Positions 1 to 5,175 of a stretch of DNA of 5,175 bases are shown one piece after another. The notes beneath the pieces are model-generated. The model was not told the origin of the DNA and made no database searches. It saw only the letters and a program-made list of their open reading frames with translations. The stretch comes from Phycisphaerae bacterium SM23_33 (lineage in GTDB: Bacteria; Planctomycetota; Phycisphaerae; SM23-33), in assembly GCA_001303665.1 (NCBI GenBank), contig LJUF01000269.1:1-5175 (forward strand), in the 5' to 3' direction. Both the position numbers and the translations under genes were made by a program. The first letter of the stretch is position 1. Each line of letters starts with the position of its first letter.

Positions 1-366
1 TCGGTCAAGAGCGGCGCCCGCGGCCGGATGGAGCACCTGGTGTGCCTGCTGGCCGGCCGCTGCGGCCTGGACGAGGCCGAGCGGCCCTTCTTCACGACCC
101 GCGGCATGTGCCAAGGACTGCGGCCCCGGGAGTTGTTCGCGGTCGCCGCCCACGCCCGCCGCGCCTTGGGCGAGTTCGCCGTGGAGCTGGCCAGCGCGGG
201 CCGGGCCAGGCTCGAAAGCCAGGTGACCAAGGGCTTCAACGTCCTCGCCCGGGCCATGCGCTCCGACCGCCCCGGCGTCGTCTTCGCCCAGGCCGCCGCC
301 ATCGGCGAGACCGACCCCCTCACCGACCTGGACAGCCGCCTCTTCGTGGGCCTGCCGCCGAGGTGA
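1..366 (+). CDS. Divergent RNA polymerase beta'-like protein, C-terminal end (5' end outside window)
   Basis: The frame is open from base 1 and ends in TGA at 364-366, so 121 residues are visible; the ATG at base 28 is probably internal. Seen, numbering from base 1: VKSGARG at residues 2-8, then LAGRCGL at 17-23. These match in order and spacing the SGARG and LAGMRGL of the bacterial beta' F-loop region. Residues 35-72 then align without gaps to the bridge helix: GL at 39-40, F46, the AR pair at 52-53, L56, A60, A64 and G67 occupy conserved positions. Residues 91-117 resemble the first trigger-loop helix (GVIAAQSIGEP in standard beta'), read here as GVVFAQAAAIGET, but the usual MRTFH is lost. 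The bridge-to-trigger distance is about 25 residues, far shorter than in E. coli, and the protein stops after the trigger-loop segment. Homology is inferred by eye. It is not the normal RpoC; it could be a compact paralogue, a mobile-element polymerase or a decaying copy. Confidence 0.62.
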   Translation, partial: SVKSGARGRMEHLVCLLAGRCGLDEAERPFFTTRGMCQGLRPRELFAVAAHARRALGEFAVELASAGRARLESQVTKGFNVLARAMRSDRPGVVFAQAAAIGETDPLTDLDSRLFVGLPPR

Positions 367-385
367 CCAGCCAGCGCCCGGGCGT

Positions 386-2410
386 TCATTCGGCCTGTGG
401 GACGGCCAGGGCGGCCAGGACGTCGGCGCGGAGGCGGTAGGGGTCTTCCGGGCCGACGCGGACGGAGCCGCAGGGCCGCGGCTTGCGGGCGCGGCGGTCC
501 CAGGTGGTGTAGTACTTCAGAAGGATGGCGTCGGCCCGGCGGCGGCTGCCGTCCTTGGCGGCGAGCAGGGCGAGGTATTCCATATCCTCCAGCCCGCGGC
601 GGGTGGCCTTGAGCTTCAGCCCCGGCAGGGGGCCGTCGAAGCCGAAGGGCCTGCCGGGATAGGCGTAGGCGCAGTAGTTCCACTGCACGCCGGGGGAGCG
701 GATGGGGTCGGCGGGGTTCCACAGCAGCGACGCCCACTTGCAGTTGACGGGGGTATCCAGGTCCCACATGGCCCAGGCCCAGAGGAAGGCCGAGGCCATG
801 GACCAGTCGATCCGGGCCCAGCGCTGGTTGCCGCGGTCGGCGGCGTACACCCACCAGGTCTCGCCGGCGGCCTGCTGCTGGCGGCGGTAGTCGCTCCAGA
901 AGAAGCCGAACTGCGGGTAGGCCTCGTAGTTGATGTTGCGGACGTCCACGACCTGGTCGATCTTGCCGGGCATGCGCTGCGGGGTGCCGATGTCCACGCG
1001 GTAGACGAACTTGACCTTGCGGCTTTCGCGCGGGCCCAGGGCCTGGCGGGTCAGCTCGCCCCAGTATCGCAGGGCGGCGTAATCGGCGTCGGAGGTCGGC
1101 TCGTCGGTGTCCCAGGGCTCGCCGAACTTCTTCTTGCCGTTCAGGAAGAACTGGAACTCGGTCTGGGTCCAGCCCTTGGCCTCGAAGTGGGCGGCGAAGT
1201 CCTTGAGGATCTTCTTGAACTCGGTCTCGTAGGTCTTGCGGTCGTCGTAATACTGGCTGAACGTGCTCGGCCAGCCCAGGGAGAACGGCAGGAACTGATG
1301 CCGCACCGGCACGCCGGCCCGGGGCAGGTCCTTGAAGGCCTGGCCGGTGAAGTACCTGCCGAAGTGGGCGTCGTATTCGGACCAGTCGGCCACGCGGATG
1401 TCAGGGCCCTTGCCGGCGATGGGCGGGGCGAAGCCCGGCAGCACCACCTGCTGCGGGGTGCTGTTTCGCCGCGTGGGCGAGCCGGGGAACATGTTCAGCG
1501 TGCAGCGATGCTCGTGGAACAGCTGGAAGAACTTCTCCTCCAGTTGGAGGTACGTCTTCATGTGATCCTTGCTTCGCAGGCCGAGCTTCCAGTACCCGGC
1601 GATCGGGCGGGCGCTGCTCATCATGTCGATGGCGAAGGTCAGCTTGTCCGGCAGCGTCAGCGGCAGGACCTCCAGGCTCAGCTTCAGCACCACGGCCGCC
1701 GCGCCCTGGGCGGCGACCCGGACGGTGCCGGCGTACCTGCCGGGCTTCTGCTGGTGCGGCACGTAGATGTCCACCCAGACGGCCTGGTTTTTCTGGCCGG
1801 CGATGCTCAACTTGGGATCGGGGATGGAGAAGGGCACCTGGCCGGCGATGGAGAACGGCACCAGCACCTCGGGGTACCAGAACTTCGGCCCGACCTCGCC
1901 GGTCATGTTCCAGGAGTCCTTCATCTCGCGGGCCAGCTGCATGTAGTGCTGCCGGAACATCCGGACGTTGCTGCCGACGTCGAAATCCTCCGGGCCGGTC
2001 AGCCCCGCGATCTGCGGCCGGACGCCCGCGAGCGGCTCCGCCCCGGTGTTCTCGATGATGATCTGGAAGGCCACGAACTCGTTCCGCGCCCCGCGCAGAG
2101 TGATGGTCCTGCCGGCCGCGTCCCAGACCGGGCTTTTGGCGCGCAGTCGGCCGGAGGTGGGGCCTTCGTAGGAGTCGCTGGCGTAGTAAGGCAGCGACTC
2201 GAGCTTGCCCACCCTGCCGCGGAGATAGGACGGCGGGGGGGCGGTCGGGTCCACGTGGAAGTAGTGCTCTTCCAGGACGTTCCCGCTGCGGGGGTTGACC
2301 TTGCAGGTGTCGGGGGCGACCCAGACGTTCATGCCGCCGGCCGCCAGGGCGGCGCTCCAGGCCAAGACAGTGAAGGCGATTGCGGCGGTCCAGATCCAGT
2401 TTGCGGGCAT
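386..2410 (-). CDS. Secreted DUF4091 / GH123-like glycoside hydrolase family protein
   Basis: A 674-residue protein. The start at 2408-2410 is preferred because GGAG lies six bases upstream; the ATG four codons earlier (2420-2422) has no clear ribosome binding site. Residues 1 to about 25 are a hydrophobic signal peptide with a likely cleavage after ALAA; its n-region lacks a lysine or arginine. A beta-rich N-terminal region follows, with GARNEFVAFQ (107-116), the arginine-asparagine-glutamate/FQ signature seen in front of DUF4091 domains. The middle looks like a TIM-barrel-type domain with DEP at about 436-438; an Asp-Glu pair is the catalytic element in the GH123 N-acetyl-beta-galactosaminidases. 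The C-terminal RRGLEDMEYLALL (604-616) is the typical DUF4091 end motif. The family assignment is firm; the substrate is unknown, and action on an extracellular or periplasmic glycan is inference. The gene is separated from its upstream neighbour by a terminator and converges with the beta'-like gene. Confidence 0.87.
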   Translation of the reverse strand: MPANWIWTAAIAFTVLAWSAALAAGGMNVWVAPDTCKVNPRSGNVLEEHYFHVDPTAPPPSYLRGRVGKLESLPYYASDSYEGPTSGRLRAKSPVWDAAGRTITLRGARNEFVAFQIIIENTGAEPLAGVRPQIAGLTGPEDFDVGSNVRMFRQHYMQLAREMKDSWNMTGEVGPKFWYPEVLVPFSIAGQVPFSIPDPKLSIAGQKNQAVWVDIYVPHQQKPGRYAGTVRVAAQGAAAVVLKLSLEVLPLTLPDKLTFAIDMMSSARPIAGYWKLGLRSKDHMKTYLQLEEKFFQLFHEHRCTLNMFPGSPTRRNSTPQQVVLPGFAPPIAGKGPDIRVADWSEYDAHFGRYFTGQAFKDLPRAGVPVRHQFLPFSLGWPSTFSQYYDDRKTYETEFKKILKDFAAHFEAKGWTQTEFQFFLNGKKKFGEPWDTDEPTSDADYAALRYWGELTRQALGPRESRKVKFVYRVDIGTPQRMPGKIDQVVDVRNINYEAYPQFGFFWSDYRRQQQAAGETWWVYAADRGNQRWARIDWSMASAFLWAWAMWDLDTPVNCKWASLLWNPADPIRSPGVQWNYCAYAYPGRPFGFDGPLPGLKLKATRRGLEDMEYLALLAAKDGSRRRADAILLKYYTTWDRRARKPRPCGSVRVGPEDPYRLRADVLAALAVPQAE

Positions 2411-2416
2411 GATCGG

Positions 2417-2420
2417 CTCC
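2417..2420 (-). promoter_or_regulatory. Shine-Dalgarno site that decides the DUF4091 start
   Basis: On the minus strand GGAG is followed by six bases (CCGATC) and then ATG at 2408-2410. It overlaps the second codon of the longer reading from the ATG at 2420-2422, which has only a C-rich stretch in front of it. This favours the shorter protein. Confidence 0.65.
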
Positions 2421-2479
2421 ATGGCAGTCGGGGGGTCTCTCGCGGCGACCGTGCCGGTTCCATTGCTGCTTGGGAGCGA

Positions 2480-2508
2480 ATGCTACCGGCGCCGCGGGCA
2501 GCGTGCAA
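2480..2508 (-). promoter_or_regulatory. Possible sigma70-type promoter for the DUF4091 gene
   Basis: On the minus strand TTGCAC (2503-2508) is separated by exactly 17 bases from TAGCAT (2480-2485). The -35 matches three of six and the -10 four of six consensus positions, so the boxes are weak but the spacing is ideal. A transcript would start near 2473 and have a leader of about 60 bases. No operator or riboswitch was recognised in the leader. Confidence 0.38.
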
Positions 2509-2510
2509 GC

Positions 2511-2581
2511 GGGGGCGGGGCTCGGCCAGCGGGGGAATAGTCTGCGAATGTGGCCCGGAAAGTGCGTGCCCGAGGGGGGGG
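2511..2581 (+). other. G-run cluster in the intergenic spacer
   Basis: The plus strand has runs of five, four and five G within 2511-2535 and a further run of eight G at 2574-2581. Four runs of this length could form a quadruplex, although the last loop is long. The cluster lies upstream of the possible DUF4091 promoter, on its template-strand side. A role is unproven and chance in GC-rich DNA is a fair alternative. Confidence 0.25.
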
Positions 2582-2642
2582 TCCGTTTCGCCGACCCGCT
2601 ACGTCCAAGCCTCTTTTGAATGGATAAGAGTCACAAGGAAAG

Positions 2643-2666
2643 CGGACGGGTCCGAAGACCCACCCG
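2643..2666 (-). terminator. Intrinsic terminator of the PEP-CTERM gene, UUCG tetraloop
   Basis: In minus-strand RNA a ten-base-pair stem is closed by a UUCG loop: CGGGUGGGUC, UUCG, GACCCGUCCG, with two adjacent G-U wobbles in mid-stem. C(UUCG)G is an exceptionally stable tetraloop. The stem is followed by CUUUCCUUGUGACUCUU, a loose pyrimidine-rich tract. It begins 26 bases past the PEP-CTERM stop codon, the expected place for a terminator. Confidence 0.78.
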
Positions 2667-2692
2667 ACTCCTGCTTGGATTCGGTTGGGGGC

Positions 2693-3376
2693 TTAGCATC
2701 GCCGCCGGCGGATCAGAGCCAAGCCGCCCAGCCCGACCAGCACGAGCGTGGCGGGCTCGGGAACCAGGATCATGTGGTGGGGGCCGTTGGCGTCCGGGAT
2801 CCAGGTGCTGCCGCCGTCGCCGGACAGCTCTGTGTGGATGTCGAAGAAACTGTCGACGTGGTACTGCCCGCCGCCCAGGTCGGTGATGGTGATCGAGCCG
2901 GTGGAGGGAAAGGACGGGTTTTCGCGCAGCATGCCGGTTATCGGGCCGAGGCTTCCGGAGGTGTCTGCGGATACGATCTCGGCGTCCCAGGTGCCGGTCG
3001 TCTGCCCCGCCTTGCCGAAGACCCGCGCCGTCAGAGGCCCGGTGAAGGCGATGGGGACGGGCGGGCTCAGAGGCGTATCGAACGCCTTGGTCAGCAGGGC
3101 GGTTAGCTTGATGTCGAAGGTCAGCAGCTCGTCGGCGCCGTCGGTGCTGCGGATGATGTTCTGGAAGTCCACCATCCAGATCTCCGTCGCCTCGAAGGGC
3201 CCATAGCTGGCCGGCTGAGACAGCGGCTCGCCTCGGTACTTGCCGTCCGCCGGAGGCAGCGACGGGTCCGTAACGATCATCCCGGCTTGGGCTTCGACCG
3301 GGCAGAGCCATCCGGACAGGATCCAGAAAAGGGTGACAAGCAATACAGCGATTGGGCGAGCAGAGCCGTTGTTCAT
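2693..3376 (-). CDS. PEP-CTERM sorting domain-containing secreted protein
   Basis: A 227-residue exported protein of unknown function. Residues 1 to about 31 form a signal peptide (one basic residue, then a hydrophobic core) with likely cleavage after VEAQA. The body (about 32-204) is acidic, rich in Thr, Ser, Gly and Asp, and looks beta-structured; I recognise no domain in it. The C-terminus is a textbook PEP-CTERM signal: VPEP at 205-208, a hydrophobic segment at 211-222, then four arginines and a final cysteine. Such tails are recognised by exosortase (EpsH/XrtA type), which removes the tail and places the protein at the cell surface or in the extracellular matrix; no exosortase gene is in the window. 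The start is secure: a strong Shine-Dalgarno lies just upstream. It has its own promoter and terminator. A longer reading frame that overlaps it (2631-3437) is Arg/His-rich and is judged a shadow. Confidence 0.92.
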   Translation of the reverse strand: MNNGSARPIAVLLVTLFWILSGWLCPVEAQAGMIVTDPSLPPADGKYRGEPLSQPASYGPFEATEIWMVDFQNIIRSTDGADELLTFDIKLTALLTKAFDTPLSPPVPIAFTGPLTARVFGKAGQTTGTWDAEIVSADTSGSLGPITGMLRENPSFPSTGSITITDLGGGQYHVDSFFDIHTELSGDGGSTWIPDANGPHHMILVPEPATLVLVGLGGLALIRRRRC

Positions 3377-3380
3377 TGAG

Positions 3381-3389
3381 CTCCTCCTT
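3381..3389 (-). promoter_or_regulatory. Strong Shine-Dalgarno of the PEP-CTERM gene
   Basis: The minus strand reads AAGGAGGAG, a near-perfect anti-16S match, ending four bases before the ATG at 3374-3376; the AGGAGG core is six to seven bases away. It is by far the best ribosome binding site in the window and points to efficient translation. Confidence 0.88.
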
Positions 3390-3403
3390 CACTGAGCGAA
3401 TGA

Positions 3404-3432
3404 ATTCTACACCCGATCGCCGAAGTTGGCAA
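3404..3432 (-). promoter_or_regulatory. Sigma70-type promoter of the PEP-CTERM gene
   Basis: On the minus strand TTGCCA (3427-3432, five of six consensus positions) is followed after 17 bases by TAGAAT (3404-3409, five of six). Transcription would start near 3397, giving a leader of about 20 bases that contains the Shine-Dalgarno site. The -35 box lies four bases beyond the mutY stop codon, so this gene can be expressed separately from mutY. Confidence 0.72.
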
Positions 3433-3436
3433 GTCA

Positions 3437-4579
3437 TTATTTAGCAGGGCGCTGCGCGCGAGCCCGGCCGCGGAGGCGCGGCTTGGCCGCGCCCGCCTGC
3501 CGCCGCAGGGCGGCGATGATCTTGCGATTGGCGGCGGGGAAGGCGTAGCGGCCCAGCTCCGGCGGTCGGACCCACCTGACGGCGGCGCAGCCGAGGGCCA
3601 TGGCCCGGCCGGCGAGGCGGCGGCACTCGAACACGTGCAGGGTGATGCGGAAGTGGGAGTAGGCGTGCCGCAGGGTCATCAGCGGCCCGGCCACTCGGAC
3701 CCGGATTCCCACCTCCTCGCGGACCTCTCGGCGCAGGGCCGCGGTGAGGGTCTCGCCCTTTTCGACCTTGCCGCCGGGGAACTCCCAGAGCCCTCCCAGC
3801 AGGCCCTCTTCGGGGCGGCGGCCGATGAGGACGCGGCCGGCCTTGCGGATGACGCCGGCGACGATCGTCTGGTGAGGCAGCCGGCGCGGCGGCGAGCGGC
3901 GCGGCAATTCCTGCTGCCGGTTCCGCGCGTGCGCCAGGCAGATTTTCTTAAGCGGGCAGGCCGGGCACTGCGGGCTCCTGGGCAGGCACACCGTCGCCCC
4001 CAGGTCCATCAGGGCCTGGTTGAAGGCCCCGGCCTCACCGGGCGGGATCATTCGCCGGGCCAGCGACCACAGCCTCTTCTGCGTCGCCGCCGCCTTGAGT
4101 TCGGTGCCGACCGCGAAGAGGCGGCAGAGCACGCGGCTGACGTTGCCATCCAGCACGGGCTCGTCGGCGCCGAAGGCGATGCTGGCGACGGCCCCGGCGG
4201 TGTAGCGGCCGATGCCGGGAAGCTTCAGCAGTTGCTGGGCGGTCCCGGGCAGCCTGCCGCCGAACTCGCCGACGACCCGCCGGGCCGCCCGGTGCAGGTT
4301 CCGCGCCCGGCCGTAGTAGCCCAGCCCCTCCCACGCCTTCAGCACCGAGTCCAGCGGCGCCCGGGCCAGCGCGGCGATGTCGGGGAAGCGGCGGCAGAAG
4401 CGTTCGAAGTAGGGCCCGGCCGTCGCCGCCCGGGTCTGCTGGAGCATGATCTCGGCCACCCAGACGACGTAGGGGTCACGGCGGCCGCGCCAGGGCAGGT
4501 CGCGGCGGCGCCGGCGGTACCACCTCGGCAGGGCCGCCTGCACGAAGTGGATTCGTTTCGCTTGCGTGAGTGTATTCAC
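3437..4579 (-). CDS. mutY: Adenine DNA glycosylase MutY with C-terminal Nudix domain
   Basis: A 380-residue enzyme of the GO repair system; it removes adenine mispaired with 8-oxoguanine, guarding against G:C to T:A changes. Seen: catalytic glutamate in AEIMLQQT (E43), helix-hairpin-helix LPGIGRYTAGAV (120-131), catalytic aspartate in VLDGNVSRV (D144), and the iron-sulfur cysteines C198, C205, C208 and C214 spaced C-X6-C-X2-C-X5-C. The C-terminal domain (about 236-360) is MutT-like, has LGGLWEFPGG (261-270), a complete Nudix box at 270-292 (G-X5-E-X7-RE-X2-EE-X-G-I) and a YSH at 307-309 that corresponds to the FSH of MutY, which contacts 8-oxoG. An Arg/Lys-rich tail follows. The length is normal for MutY. 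It starts at GTG (4577-4579): an in-frame stop at 4586-4588 rules out longer versions, no clear Shine-Dalgarno is visible, and GTG codon 13 is an alternative. Confidence 0.97.
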   Translation of the reverse strand: MNTLTQAKRIHFVQAALPRWYRRRRRDLPWRGRRDPYVVWVAEIMLQQTRAATAGPYFERFCRRFPDIAALARAPLDSVLKAWEGLGYYGRARNLHRAARRVVGEFGGRLPGTAQQLLKLPGIGRYTAGAVASIAFGADEPVLDGNVSRVLCRLFAVGTELKAAATQKRLWSLARRMIPPGEAGAFNQALMDLGATVCLPRSPQCPACPLKKICLAHARNRQQELPRRSPPRRLPHQTIVAGVIRKAGRVLIGRRPEEGLLGGLWEFPGGKVEKGETLTAALRREVREEVGIRVRVAGPLMTLRHAYSHFRITLHVFECRRLAGRAMALGCAAVRWVRPPELGRYAFPAANRKIIAALRRQAGAAKPRLRGRARAQRPAK

Positions 4580-4580
4580 G
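4565..4580 (-). promoter_or_regulatory. Small hairpin over the mutY start codon
   Basis: In minus-strand RNA CGUGA and UCACG can pair around the six-base loop AUACAC. The GUG start codon is within the 5' arm, so folding would partly hide it. The stem has only five base pairs and may be chance; no ribosome binding site accompanies it. Confidence 0.25.
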
Positions 4581-4590
4581 TGCGCTCAGG

Positions 4591-4620
4591 TACCGAAACA
4601 GGGGTCACTCTGGCACTGAC
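4591..4620. repeat. Possible REP-like or IS-end-like palindromic element
   Basis: The segment includes an imperfect palindrome, GTCACTCTGGCACTGAC at 4604-4620, preceded by TACCGAAACAGGG. It lies just upstream of mutY in a non-coding spacer and shows no relation to a coding frame. From memory, similar short elements of the form ACAGGGGTCA...TGGCACTGA recur in environmental bacterial genomes near REP-type transposases, but only one copy is in this window, so repeat status is inference. Confidence 0.3.
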
Positions 4621-4654
4621 GGGAACCGCTCCGTCGGCGCCGTGGGGCAGTCAA

Positions 4655-4686
4655 CAAAGCCCACGGATGGCTATCCGTGGGTTTTG
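4655..4686 (-). terminator. Intrinsic terminator-type hairpin after the DUF3160 gene
   Basis: A perfect nine-base-pair inverted repeat, CCCACGGAT and ATCCGTGGG (4660-4668 and 4673-4681), encloses a four-base loop. Flanking CAAA and TTTG extend the stem, past one mismatch on the minus strand or a G-U pair on the plus strand. Reading minus it is followed by CTTTGTTG; reading plus by TTTTG. It starts 31 bases past the DUF3160 stop codon and separates that gene from mutY, so minus-strand termination is the likely role. The symmetry would also let it work in the plus direction. Confidence 0.75.
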
Positions 4687-4717
4687 CCACTGCCGTGACA
4701 TTTCTGTGGCGCCCGCC

Positions 4718-5175
4718 TCAGCGCCGGATCGCCCCGGCGGGCTGGCGGGCGGCGGGGCCCACCGTGAACGTCTGGGCCCATTCAGGCAGTTTCGGGGCGT
4801 CGCCCGACCGCAGCATCTGCTTCCAGCTCTCGTCGGTGAGCCGGTTGGAGATGGGGTGCTTGAACTCGTAGTGGCTGAGGATCGGCCCCACGCCGGCCAC
4901 CAGCCCGCCGTCGGGCATGGGATACACCGCCACCATGGTGTGCAGATATCCGGTGCCTTCCTCCAGGCAGGTGCGGGTGTTGGCGTCGGTGTGCACGTCG
5001 GCCACGATGGTCGTCTCCAGCCCCTGCCGATTCACACCGGCCACGACGGACTTCAGCCGGTCGCCGAAGGAGCGGATGAAGGCGTAGTCGTCCTCGGTGA
5101 GCTTCTGGTTGGCCAGCTCCTGCTGGGAGATACTCAGCAGCCGGGCGACGATCTCCTCCAGCGACTTCAGCCGGC
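4718..5175 (-). CDS. DUF3160 family protein, C-terminal part (5' end outside window)
   Basis: The frame is open to the right edge and ends in TGA at 4718-4720; 151 residues are visible. A GTG at 5042-5044 could be read as a start, but the frame continues upstream with clear family sequence, so it is internal. Seen: a helical stretch with QELANQKLTEDDYAFIRSFG, then TTIVADVHTDANT, CLEEGTGYLHTMVAVYPMPD, GGLVAGVGPILSHYEF, and finally NRLTDESWKQML before a Pro-rich, Ala-rich tail. This order (LT..DY..I..FG, VADVHTD, LEEGTG, YP.PDG, G.GP..S.YEF, RLTDE.W) is the C-terminal signature of DUF3160. The family is usually several hundred residues long and often exported; its biochemical function is unknown to me. 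The signal peptide, if any, is outside the window. A terminator hairpin follows. Confidence 0.86.
   Translation of the reverse strand, partial: RLKSLEEIVARLLSISQQELANQKLTEDDYAFIRSFGDRLKSVVAGVNRQGLETTIVADVHTDANTRTCLEEGTGYLHTMVAVYPMPDGGLVAGVGPILSHYEFKHPISNRLTDESWKQMLRSGDAPKLPEWAQTFTVGPAARQPAGAIRR

Noticed and set aside
28..30. ATG as the real start of the first gene
   Set aside because: The frame is open upstream to base 1 and already encodes the conserved SGARG segment, so the gene begins outside the window.
42..440. 132-codon plus-strand frame overlapping the beta'-like gene
   Set aside because: Arg/Pro-rich composition, runs into the convergent DUF4091 gene, and the other frame carries the beta'-like motifs from base 1.
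2420..2422. Upstream ATG as the DUF4091 start
   Set aside because: Possible, but no Shine-Dalgarno precedes it, whereas the ATG four codons later has GGAG at a six-base distance.
2611..2630. CTCTT/AAGAG inverted repeat as an operator or second terminator
   Set aside because: Only five base pairs with a ten-base loop, downstream of a much better terminator; likely chance.
1187..3106. 639-codon plus-strand open frame antisense to the DUF4091 and PEP-CTERM genes
   Set aside because: It crosses two well-supported genes and their spacer including a terminator, has low-complexity Gly/Arg/Val/His-rich sequence and no recognisable domain. Long antisense frames arise readily in GC-rich DNA.
2631..3437. 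268-codon minus-strand frame overlapping the PEP-CTERM gene
   Set aside because: It is longer than the real gene but Arg/His/Pro-rich and lacks a ribosome binding site. The alternative frame has a signal peptide, PEP-CTERM tail, strong Shine-Dalgarno and promoter.
5042..5044. GTG as start of the DUF3160 gene
   Set aside because: The upstream codons to the window edge continue recognisable DUF3160 sequence, so this valine is internal.
1..5175. CRISPR array, tRNA, rRNA or complete insertion sequence
   Set aside because: No regularly spaced direct repeats, no cloverleaf-like segment, no conserved rRNA stretch and no transposase frame were seen on either strand.

Overview
The window is GC-rich DNA, most likely chromosomal, and looks planctomycete-like. 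The main clue is a secreted protein with a typical PEP-CTERM sorting tail. It sits beside two secreted-type families (DUF4091/GH123-like and DUF3160) that are common in Planctomycetota such as Phycisphaerae. The taxonomic call is inference; no rRNA or other marker gene is present.

Layout, left to right. Bases 1-366 (+) hold the 3' end of a gene whose product resembles the catalytic part of the RNA polymerase beta' subunit. It shows an F-loop-like SGARG segment, a bridge-helix-like segment and a degenerate trigger-loop-like segment, and then it stops. It converges, with a 19-base gap, on a minus-strand gene for a large secreted DUF4091/GH123-like protein (386-2410). A 282-base spacer (2411-2692) carries that gene's ribosome binding site, a possible promoter, G-runs, and the UUCG-type terminator of the next gene. 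A short PEP-CTERM protein gene (2693-3376, minus) has its own well-formed promoter and Shine-Dalgarno site, so it looks monocistronic. Immediately upstream on the same strand is mutY (3437-4579), an adenine DNA glycosylase with an intact iron-sulfur cluster motif and an intact Nudix box. A 138-base spacer (4580-4717) holds a REP/IS-end-like imperfect palindrome and a strong terminator hairpin. The window ends inside a minus-strand DUF3160 gene (4718 to beyond 5175), of which only the C-terminal part is visible.

The genes do not form an obvious pathway. Four of the five are on the minus strand, but terminators and separate promoters suggest that they are independent units. Two visible N-termini (DUF4091 and PEP-CTERM proteins) carry signal peptides. 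MutY is a housekeeping DNA repair enzyme. The most unusual item is the short divergent beta'-like protein at the left edge, which is clearly not an ordinary RpoC.
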